8,268 nt of DNA from CAYUJH01 sp964394585 (GTDB taxonomy: Bacteria > Bacteroidota > Bacteroidia > Cytophagales > Flammeovirgaceae). The notes under the pieces were generated by a model that saw only the letters and a list, made by a program, of their open reading frames with translations, had not been told where the DNA came from and ran no database searches. Of the stretch, positions 1-6,174 are shown in pieces. A program made the position numbers and the translations under genes. Position 1 is the stretch's first letter. Every line of letters starts with the position of its first letter. The stretch spans positions 1 to 8,268 of the forward strand of contig CAYMYI010000160.1 of NCBI GenBank assembly GCA_964394585.1, given 5' to 3'.

Positions 1-322
1 ACCGAGCAGTTCTAAGAGAATCTAGGGCGGTTTGTGTAGGTTTTTCTCCTTTCAAAAAATTAAGGGCAATCACTCTTTCTTTTGGTATTCCTATTTCATG
101 AAACTGTTTACTACTATAGTATGCGGCTGTATCGGGTTCAGAACTTGCCATGGGCAATACTACGATATACCCTTCGCTGCGAACATTCGCTTCGTCAACT
201 AAAATAGAAATAAGGCTTGGGGGGCGTTTTCCTCCTCCAATTATAAATAGTTTACCCTCTTGAGCACTTGCCAGCAAGGGGAACAAGCATAGCATTGATA
301 AGAAAGCCTTCAACATTTTCAT
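1..322 (-). CDS. Secreted cyanophycinase-like protein (peptidase S51 family), N-terminal part only
   Basis: The first 107 codons of a gene running off the left edge, starting at ATG (320-322). Residues 1-20 form a signal peptide: Lys at 2 and 5, a hydrophobic core, and an ASA|Q cleavage site before Gln21. The mature protein begins GKLFIIGGGKRP (23-34), the glycine-rich first strand and loop of cyanophycinase and related S51 class-I glutamine-amidotransferase-like proteins. Next come a helix (SLISILVDEA) and a second strand IVVLPMASSEP (53-63), also typical of S51. Family members are serine peptidases that cleave cyanophycin or aspartyl peptides, but the nucleophile Ser region is beyond the edge, so activity cannot be judged. 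The signal peptide implies work in the periplasm or outside the cell. Only 25 bases separate it from the phosphatase gene upstream, so co-transcription is likely. Family call fairly good; exact substrate unknown. Confidence 0.75.
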   Translation of the reverse strand, partial: MKMLKAFLSMLCLFPLLASAQEGKLFIIGGGKRPPSLISILVDEANVRSEGYIVVLPMASSEPDTAAYYSSKQFHEIGIPKERVIALNFLKGEKPTQTALDSLRTAR

Positions 323-347
323 AATTAAAAACTTTGGTTGTATTTGA

Positions 348-2918
348 TTAAAACTTTACGCCAATCATTGTAATATCATCACGTTGGGGTGTCCCTTGTT
401 TAAACTCTTCCAATGTACGGAGTATTTTAGTACGCTGCACTTCCAGGGAGTCTTCAGATAGGGATGCCAAAAGTTCGGCTAACTGCGGGGTAGAAAAACG
501 TCTACGTTGAGGGTTTACCGCATCGATATATCCATCGGTAGTCAGGTAAAGAACGTCATCTGTTTCCAAAAATCGTGTAAACTGTTGAAACTCCACCGTA
601 GATTTCTGCATGTAGCTTCCTCCTATATTAATTCGGTCGGTACGTAGTATTTCTACATTTCCGTTTCGCGATAAAAACAGTTTCCCCTTTGCCCCAGCGT
701 AGGCAAGTTCCTTTCCATTAAATCGGCACAATGTCATATCCATGCCGTCTTGATTTTCAGAATATTCTTGCTGAAGGTTTTCTTTCACACCTTCGTGAAG
801 TAGCTTTAATACTTCTTTAGGCTCAAAAATCCGCCTTTCTCTGATAATGCCATTTAACAGCGAGTTTCCAATTAGCGACATAAAAGCACCTGGAACGCCG
901 TGCCCGGTACAATCTACCATAGCTAAAAAGATGTACTCATCTAGTTTTGCATACCAGTAGAAATCTCCGGAAATAATATCCTTTGGTAAAAATATCGTGA
1001 ATACTTCTCTAAAATGATAACATAATAAGTTTTCCCGCGGGAGAATCGCCTGCTGAATCCGTTCGGCATAGCGTATGCTATCGGTTATTTTTTGTTTTTC
1101 ATTACGGACTAACTGGTAAGCTTTTGCATTATCAAGTGCTATTGCTACATAAACCGCCAATGTATTTAACATAGCAATATCGTTTTCACTGTAAGCATTT
1201 TTTTGATAACTCTGGATGGTCAGTACGCCAATAACATTTCCATGTATAGCAAGAGGCACATAAATGAGCGACTGCGGAATTTCGCCTTCAGCATCAGTGG
1301 GCTGATACGTTTGTAGTTGTTTTTCCGGTGTATCCACTAACTGACTGTATTCGGCAGCGAGGTCATTGGTGAAGATTACCTTTCTATATTTAATACATAC
1401 CGACGAAATTTTGGATAAATCGCTCAGCTCATCGTAATGTACAGGCTCTTCGTTTCCTTTTGCAATAAACCCTTTAAATACAATTCTTGGCTTCAAATCG
1501 TCGATAATGCCAATCCCGAAAGCTTCCGCAGGCATGAGTAATTTCACTTGCTCGTATACTTTTTGAATAATTACCGAGAGTTGTAATTGCGTAGTCAGGT
1601 TTTGCCCAATTGCACTCAGACGTTCTAAATTTTTTTGACTTTTTTCTATTTGCTGCTTTTGTTGTTTTAAATCTTGATTTTGCGCTTCGATAAAGTCGCG
1701 CTGTGAGATAATCTCTTCGGCTTGTAGCTGCAATTCTGAGTTTTTCCTTTCTATTTCTTGCTTTTGCTGGGCTAAAGCTAAGTTTTTACGTTTTTTCAAG
1801 TGGTTTCCCCTCAACAATAAAAAAGCCAACACAAAGAGCGAAAGCACTCCCCCTGCAAGTGCCCAATTGATGGTTTGTTGCAATGCCCTACTTTTATTTA
1901 AAATCTCGATTTCTTTTTCGCGCTTTTCTAACTCATACCCGTACGAAAGGGCATTTGCACGCTGAATATTCGCCTCATTTAAAATGCTATCTTGATAGGT
2001 TTTAAACATTTTATGGTACTCAAGCGCCTGTTCATAGTTACCATTCAGCTCGTTAAGCTGATACAACAATTCACTGATTTCCTGAATTTTCGGTTTAAGA
2101 TTTAAAGATATTGCTGCTTCAAGAGCACGTTCAGCATAGGCATTCGATACAAGGAGCTTGCCTTGTTGAAATGCTAGCTTTGCTAGTTCAAAAAGGACAT
2201 TGGCAATTTCAAACGAGTTCTGTGTTTGCTCGAACCATTGCAACGCGTCTTCTAACAGAGGCTCGGCGTTGTTAAAATCTGCGAAAACACGGTAAGCTTT
2301 TCCTAAGTTTACTTTCGATACAGCTATACGGGACGAATCTTCCGACGCTTGTGCCATGCTAAGTGCCTCAGTTAAATAGCGAATAGCATCGCGTTTTTCC
2401 TCCATCTGCAAGTAAACATTCCCAATACTCCCTAAAGTAGAAGATATGTAGCTTTTATTTCCAGATTGCCTATCGAGCTCTAAACAACGCTCATAAAAAC
2501 GAAGTGCTTCATCATACTTCCCTTCGTAGCGATACACCGTACCTAAATTACTACACGATGCCGCTACTCCATCCGTATCTTGTATTTCTTCTCGAATCTT
2601 CAGAGCTTTCAAATGATACGACTGTGCATCTGGATACTCTCCCAAATTTTTATACACTACACCTAAATTATTGTAGGCATCGGCTTGCCCTTTTGCATAT
2701 TCAATTTGTTGTGCCTCTACAAGGGCTTTTCTACCATATTCAATAGATGTTCCCGGCGCGGTATACCAGTAATCTTTGGATATCTTATTGAGCAAATCCA
2801 CTTTGGCTTTCCCTTCAACTTGCCACAACAAATGCTCTAACGAATCCATTGGTTGCTCCTGACCGAAAGAAGAAATACTCGAACAAACTAGAAATAAAAA
2901 AAGTAATGCTTGACGCAT
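348..2918 (-). CDS. Membrane PPM/SpoIIE-type protein phosphatase with periplasmic TPRs and cytosolic GAF domain
   Basis: An 856-residue sensor phosphatase, numbered from ATG (2916-2918). An in-frame TTG two codons upstream (2924) is possible, but the ATG puts a clean signal peptide at residues 1-20 (SSFG|Q). Residues 42-311 hold six to seven TPRs; the clearest begin near 79, 119, 159, 199, 239 and 279, with the N-x-L-G-x-x-Y and Y-x-x-A-L signatures. A helical linker leads to one membrane helix (about 349-371), then a Gln/Glu/Lys-rich coiled coil (372-435), a GAF domain (about 431-598), a short coiled linker and a PPM/SpoIIE phosphatase domain (about 618-856). Metal-binding Asp motifs are intact: SGDFYW (D652), DCTGHGVPGAFMS (D669), TTDGYID (D795) and QRDDIT (D847/D848). 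Known family role: Mn/Mg-dependent removal of phosphate from Ser/Thr, often in partner switching. Inferred topology: TPRs periplasmic, GAF and phosphatase cytosolic. There is no kinase domain. It sits between the AlbA_2 gene (53-base gap) and the S51 gene (25-base gap). Target protein unknown. Confidence 0.93.
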   Translation of the reverse strand: MRQALLFLFLVCSSISSFGQEQPMDSLEHLLWQVEGKAKVDLLNKISKDYWYTAPGTSIEYGRKALVEAQQIEYAKGQADAYNNLGVVYKNLGEYPDAQSYHLKALKIREEIQDTDGVAASCSNLGTVYRYEGKYDEALRFYERCLELDRQSGNKSYISSTLGSIGNVYLQMEEKRDAIRYLTEALSMAQASEDSSRIAVSKVNLGKAYRVFADFNNAEPLLEDALQWFEQTQNSFEIANVLFELAKLAFQQGKLLVSNAYAERALEAAISLNLKPKIQEISELLYQLNELNGNYEQALEYHKMFKTYQDSILNEANIQRANALSYGYELEKREKEIEILNKSRALQQTINWALAGGVLSLFVLAFLLLRGNHLKKRKNLALAQQKQEIERKNSELQLQAEEIISQRDFIEAQNQDLKQQKQQIEKSQKNLERLSAIGQNLTTQLQLSVIIQKVYEQVKLLMPAEAFGIGIIDDLKPRIVFKGFIAKGNEEPVHYDELSDLSKISSVCIKYRKVIFTNDLAAEYSQLVDTPEKQLQTYQPTDAEGEIPQSLIYVPLAIHGNVIGVLTIQSYQKNAYSENDIAMLNTLAVYVAIALDNAKAYQLVRNEKQKITDSIRYAERIQQAILPRENLLCYHFREVFTIFLPKDIISGDFYWYAKLDEYIFLAMVDCTGHGVPGAFMSLIGNSLLNGIIRERRIFEPKEVLKLLHEGVKENLQQEYSENQDGMDMTLCRFNGKELAYAGAKGKLFLSRNGNVEILRTDRINIGGSYMQKSTVEFQQFTRFLETDDVLYLTTDGYIDAVNPQRRRFSTPQLAELLASLSEDSLEVQRTKILRTLEEFKQGTPQRDDITMIGVKF

Positions 2919-2971
2919 ATTCAAAAAGTTTTAGTCTCACTGAATATATCTAAAAAATGCAGAGTATGCAA

Positions 2972-3628
2972 TCAAAAAAGGGTTTGTTCTTTTAACGTGA
3001 ACCAATCGTATCCATCGGCAGGGTGCAACTCGAGTACATTCGATATGGTAAGGTTAATCAAGGTTTGTGAGGCTTCTTCGGGCGGAATGGCTGCTAGTTT
3101 GATAAACTCGGGCAATGTAATACGAGGATTTTCTGCTAAATATTGCATGATGAATTGTTCGTTTTTACCATACTGAAAGCCTATGTCGTTAGGGTTACTT
3201 CGGGCTTTTAGCACTTTTCGCACCTCACGGCTGGCTTTAACGCTGCGATCGGCAACGCGGATGTATGCCCTACCCACCTTTTTTTTAAGGTTGTACAATA
3301 GGTACACCGGCTTTTTTGCGCTCTCCTTCACCTGAAAAGCCACAATTTGCTTTTGGGAGTTCAAATCCACGTAATGAATTTGGTATTCGAATAATGGATG
3401 ACAATGAGCAAGGATATGTTTTTCGATAATAAAGGCTTCTTCTTGAGGATATTTTAAGCCCGGGATGTTGCCATCGTCGTTCACTCCTACCAGCAAGACT
3501 CCCCCCGAATGGTTCGCAAAAGCGACTAACTCTCTCACTATTTTGAGCGGATCAGCCGATTTGCGTTTGAACTCAATATGCTGTCCTTCTCCTTGCCCTA
3601 CCAAACGACGGATTTCATGTAAGTTCAT
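2972..3628 (-). CDS. Schlafen AlbA_2-domain protein with C-terminal winged-helix-like region
   Basis: A 218-residue cytosolic protein starting at ATG (3626-3628), with no signal peptide or membrane segment. Residues 9-133 match the Schlafen AlbA_2 (formerly AAA_4, 'divergent AAA') domain: GEGQHIEFKR (13-22), a helix ELVAFANHSGG (33-43), the strand-turn LLVGVNDDGNIPGL (45-58), and the late strand YIRVADRS (122-129). Residues about 150-216 (NEQFIMQYLAEN, then LPEFIKLAAIPPEEASQTLINL) look like a winged helix, as in many AlbA_2 proteins annotated as ATP-binding or transcriptional regulators. The acidic residues E14, E19 and D51/D52 are arranged as in Schlafen-type nucleases (E-x4-E, then a later D), so an RNase role is an alternative to regulation. 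It is the first gene after the predicted promoter at 3667-3674 and lies 53 bases before the TPR/GAF phosphatase. Family call secure; function unresolved. Confidence 0.85.
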   Translation of the reverse strand: MNLHEIRRLVGQGEGQHIEFKRKSADPLKIVRELVAFANHSGGVLLVGVNDDGNIPGLKYPQEEAFIIEKHILAHCHPLFEYQIHYVDLNSQKQIVAFQVKESAKKPVYLLYNLKKKVGRAYIRVADRSVKASREVRKVLKARSNPNDIGFQYGKNEQFIMQYLAENPRITLPEFIKLAAIPPEEASQTLINLTISNVLELHPADGYDWFTLKEQTLF

Positions 3629-3666
3629 AGCTCCCGTAAGTTATCCTGTGTATAGGTATATAACAC

Positions 3667-3674
3667 CAAATCTA
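3667..3674 (-). promoter_or_regulatory. Predicted Bacteroidota -7 promoter box for the AlbA_2 gene
   Basis: Read on the minus strand this is TAGATTTG, a perfect match to the Bacteroidota -7 consensus TAnnTTTG. It lies 38 bases upstream of the AlbA_2 ATG at 3628, which would give a 5' untranslated region of roughly 30 bases. The expected -33 TTTG/TTG element is poor: only a T-rich stretch (CTTTTAT) lies about 20 bases upstream. The site falls in the 134-base gap after hpt, so it could make the AlbA_2, phosphatase and S51 genes a transcription unit separate from hpt. Confidence 0.45.
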
Positions 3675-3762
3675 TCCGATGCCTCCTCTATAAAAGGCTT
3701 AAGAAAGGTAGCTACATATTTTTTCTTTTACAGCAGCCTCGCCCATTTTTTTAGAAAATGTT

Positions 3763-4323
3763 TTAAGAGATTTTGCCCTTTACTAAAGTGTAGATGTGGC
3801 GTAAATTTCTGCCTAACCCATTGTAGTCCATGCCATACCCTACCACAAAATCGGATGGTATTTCAAACCCTACATAGGGCACTGTAAAACGATGCTGTAC
3901 GTTGGCTGGTTTTAACAGCAAACTCGCTACTGATAGGCTCTTCGGGTTAAAAGTGGCTGCATCTGCCAATAGTTTTTGCAAAGTGAGGCCGGTATCTATA
4001 ATGTCTTCCACAAGTAAAACGTGCTTTCCACGTATCTGCTCTGTAAAAGGAAGTACGGGCGTTACGACACCTGAACTTTGAGTACCCTCATACGACCGGT
4101 ATTTCACAAACTCTACAGAAAGATTGGGGCTTTCAATCGACTTAGCTAAAGAAGTTAAAAACATGAATGCTCCATTCAGTACCCCTACCAACACGAGAGG
4201 TTCGTCGCCAAAATCTTGATAAATTGTTTCGCCTAGCGTTTTTATGCGGGCTTCAATGTCAGCTTCGGACAAATAGAGCGTTAAAGGAGTGTTATTAAGA
4301 ACAATGGTTGCGTCGGATGCCAT
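3763..4323 (-). CDS. hpt: Hypoxanthine/guanine phosphoribosyltransferase
   Basis: A 186-residue purine-salvage enzyme starting at ATG (4321-4323), the usual length for bacterial Hpt. Known reaction: hypoxanthine or guanine plus PRPP gives IMP or GMP and pyrophosphate, in the cytosol. Motifs in order are VGVLNGAFMF (46-55, pyrophosphate-binding loop), EFVKYRSYEG (71-80, the mobile loop with the Ser-Tyr pair), VLLVEDIIDTGLT (102-114, the PRPP-binding motif with E106-D107), LLLKPANV (135-142, with the purine-contacting Lys at 138), and the C-terminal DFVVGYGMDYNGLGRNL block (158-174). All key residues are present. It is the first minus-strand gene after the divergent gap. It is followed by 134 bases and then the AlbA_2 gene, not adenylate kinase, which is its frequent neighbour in this phylum. 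No clear terminator follows it, so read-through is possible. A xanthine-preferring variant cannot be excluded by eye. Confidence 0.95.
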   Translation of the reverse strand: MASDATIVLNNTPLTLYLSEADIEARIKTLGETIYQDFGDEPLVLVGVLNGAFMFLTSLAKSIESPNLSVEFVKYRSYEGTQSSGVVTPVLPFTEQIRGKHVLLVEDIIDTGLTLQKLLADAATFNPKSLSVASLLLKPANVQHRFTVPYVGFEIPSDFVVGYGMDYNGLGRNLRHIYTLVKGKIS

Positions 4324-4494
4324 TATTTTGCAACATTAAATATTTATAAAGTATAATAGTAGCTGTATTTAAGAGGAAAGAACAGCACGCCAAAAATGAC
4401 TTAAAAAACAGAAAGTTACCCCCTCGAAATCCTTTTGAACAAAAAGTTTTCAACATCACACATATTCTTTTCACACTTTAAACAATACGTAAAT

Positions 4495-6090
4495 ATGAAA
4501 TTCTATGCAAGAATTGCCTTGGTGGCGTTCACGCTCGGGCTACTTGGACAAATTAGCGTTGCGCAGCAAAATACCGAGAAACGAACAACCTACGCAGAAA
4601 CTATCACACAAGAAGATCTGAAAAAACACTTAAGTATCTTAGCTTCCGATGAGTTTGAGGGGCGCGAAACGGGAACACCCGGACAAAAAAAAGCGGCAGA
4701 ATACATTGCCAATCATTTTAAAAACTTAGGTTTGGTTGGCCCTGTAAAGCAGAGCGATAACCCCTACTACCAAACGTTTGAACTCGAGCAGAGCCGCTGG
4801 GAATCCATCACGTTTCAAACCAACAGCCAAACTTTAAAAGGATTTGAGCATTTCGTACCCTATGGCCGTTTCGAAATGGATCAGTCTGTAGAGTTTGTTT
4901 TTGCAGGCTACGGAATTGAACACGAAAACTACTCTGATTATGCTGCCTTAGGCTCAGTAGAAGGAAAAATCATCGTGTTACTCAGCGGTGAGCCTAAAAA
5001 TCGAGATGGCAACTATCTCATTTCAGGCGGCGATGCCGAATCAGATCTTGCCGGCACGCGTAATAAACTTCGTTATGCCCAGTCAAAAGGGGCACTAGGG
5101 GCTATAATCATCGATCCACAGTTCGACCAACGCCTTTCTTACTATACTGCCATGTTATCGCGCCCTTCGTTAGGGTTTCCTAAAAAAGGAGAAGATGACC
5201 AAAAACCATTTGCCATTTTCTATTCTTCGCAGAGCAATGCAGCAACAATGCTAGGTACTTCAGAAAAATCTTTAGAAAAAACCATCAAAAAAATTGAAAA
5301 GAAAGAGAAATCGTATGCCGGCAAATTCAAAGCGAAACTAAACGTAAAAGCCAAACGCAGTACCGAAATGATTGAAACTGAAAATGTGTTGGGCTTTTTA
5401 GAAGGCACCGATAAAAAAGAGGAAATCTTAGTGATTACCTCGCACTATGACCACATTGGCGTTAGCCCTAACGGGGAAATTAACAACGGTGCTGACGACG
5501 ATGGCTCGGGTACAGTAGGCGTTCTCGAAATTGCCGAAGCCTTTTCAAAAGCAGCTTCGGAAGGTATAAAACCACGAAGAAGTATTTTGTTCATGACTGT
5601 TACCGGAGAAGAAAAAGGCTTGCTTGGTTCGGAATATTATTCGGACAACCCCATTTTCGCTTTAGAAAATACGGTAACTAACCTGAATATTGACATGATT
5701 GGCAGAGTAGACGACCCACACGAAGATAACCCTAACTACGTGTATATTATCGGGTCTGATATGCTTTCTTCAGAACTCCACTCGCTCAGCGAGCAAGTTG
5801 CTAAAAAATATAAACCTAACTTTACGCTCGATTATACCTATAACGATAAAGACGATCCTAATCGGTTCTACTATCGCTCGGATCACTACAACTTTGCCAA
5901 GCACAACATCCCGGTAATTTTCTATTTTAATGGAACACACCCCGATTACCACCGCCCTACCGATACGGTAGATAAAATCCACTTCGAAAAGCTAATGCAT
6001 ACCAGCCAACTAATTTTCCAAACAGCTTGGGAACTAGCGAACCGCGATAGCCGTGTAGTGGTCGATAAAGCCGATACTGACGACGACTAA
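4495..6090 (+). CDS. Secreted PA-domain M28 family zinc aminopeptidase
   Basis: A 531-residue exported peptidase numbered from ATG (4495-4497). The frame is open 20 codons further up to a TTG at 4435, but that extension reads as A-rich leader, and the ATG starts a standard signal peptide (MKFYARIALVAF, cleavage before Gln24 in the VAQQ stretch). Residues 36-80 match the helical start of M28 enzymes (SDEFEGRETGTPGQKKAAEYIA). A protease-associated (PA) domain spans about 120-240, followed by a Lys/Glu-rich stretch (258-290) and then the catalytic domain to about 515. The two-zinc site is complete: H317 and D319 in SHYDHIG, D334 in NGADDDGSG, E372/E373 in GEEKGLLGS, D400 in NIDMIGR, and H486 in HPDYHRPTDT. 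Family role: releases N-terminal residues from peptides outside the cytoplasm. There is no C-terminal type IX sorting domain, only an acidic tail (DKADTDDD), so periplasmic or envelope location is inferred. It is a single-gene unit ending at the hairpin at 6113-6150. Substrate preference unknown. Confidence 0.93.
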   Translation: MKFYARIALVAFTLGLLGQISVAQQNTEKRTTYAETITQEDLKKHLSILASDEFEGRETGTPGQKKAAEYIANHFKNLGLVGPVKQSDNPYYQTFELEQSRWESITFQTNSQTLKGFEHFVPYGRFEMDQSVEFVFAGYGIEHENYSDYAALGSVEGKIIVLLSGEPKNRDGNYLISGGDAESDLAGTRNKLRYAQSKGALGAIIIDPQFDQRLSYYTAMLSRPSLGFPKKGEDDQKPFAIFYSSQSNAATMLGTSEKSLEKTIKKIEKKEKSYAGKFKAKLNVKAKRSTEMIETENVLGFLEGTDKKEEILVITSHYDHIGVSPNGEINNGADDDGSGTVGVLEIAEAFSKAASEGIKPRRSILFMTVTGEEKGLLGSEYYSDNPIFALENTVTNLNIDMIGRVDDPHEDNPNYVYIIGSDMLSSELHSLSEQVAKKYKPNFTLDYTYNDKDDPNRFYYRSDHYNFAKHNIPVIFYFNGTHPDYHRPTDTVDKIHFEKLMHTSQLIFQTAWELANRDSRVVVDKADTDDD

Positions 6091-6112
6091 CCAATCTCTT
6101 TGATTGTACAAT

Positions 6113-6150
6113 AAAAAAAGGAGAGCGTATGCAGAACACTCTCCTTTTTT
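6113..6150. terminator. Bidirectional intrinsic terminator between convergent genes
   Basis: Stem arm GGAGAG (6120-6125) pairs exactly with CTCTCC (6139-6144) around a 13-base loop. The stem is flanked by seven A (6113-6119) and six T (6145-6150), which can extend the pairing. On either strand this reads as a GC stem followed by a T tract. It lies 22 bases past the M28 peptidase stop and 24 bases past the stop of the minus-strand phosphatase, so it can serve both. Confidence 0.88.
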
Positions 6151-6174
6151 AGTATACAAGAATGAGATGGCTAT

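Noticed and set aside
2504..2746. An 80-codon plus-strand frame inside the TPR region
   Set aside because: Wholly antisense to conserved TPR coding sequence and without any recognisable motif.
2919..2971. A possible promoter (TTG with a TAGATATA box) between the AlbA_2 gene and the TPR/GAF phosphatase gene
   Set aside because: The spacing is only 16 bases and the -7 box misses two of six fixed positions, so it is not supportable by eye.
3681..3698. A GCCTTT/AGGAGGC hairpin on the minus strand after hpt as a terminator
   Set aside because: The stem relies on G-T pairs and no T tract follows, so intrinsic termination is not convincing.
3698..3745. A 15-codon minus-strand frame beginning MGEAAVKEK just after hpt
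   Set aside because: Too short, no ribosome-binding signal and no family match. Its ATG follows an A run and it is likely chance in the intergenic gap.
3465..3887. A 140-codon plus-strand frame spanning the start of the AlbA_2 gene and the end of hpt
   Set aside because: It lies antisense to two solid genes, is rich in Cys, Pro and Ser in a random-looking way, has no recognisable domain, and crosses the predicted promoter. It is a shadow frame.
4328..4357. TTGCAA, 18 bases, TATAAT on the plus strand upstream of the M28 peptidase, resembling an E. coli sigma-70 promoter
   Set aside because: The host appears to be Bacteroidota, whose main sigma factor uses TTTG and TAnnTTTG. The match lies in very AT-rich DNA and about 130 bases from the ATG, so chance is a good explanation.
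4435..4494. TTG-initiated extension of the M28 peptidase by 20 residues
   Set aside because: It would bury the signal peptide behind a polar, aromatic leader. The ATG at 4495 gives a normal export signal and an A-rich upstream context.
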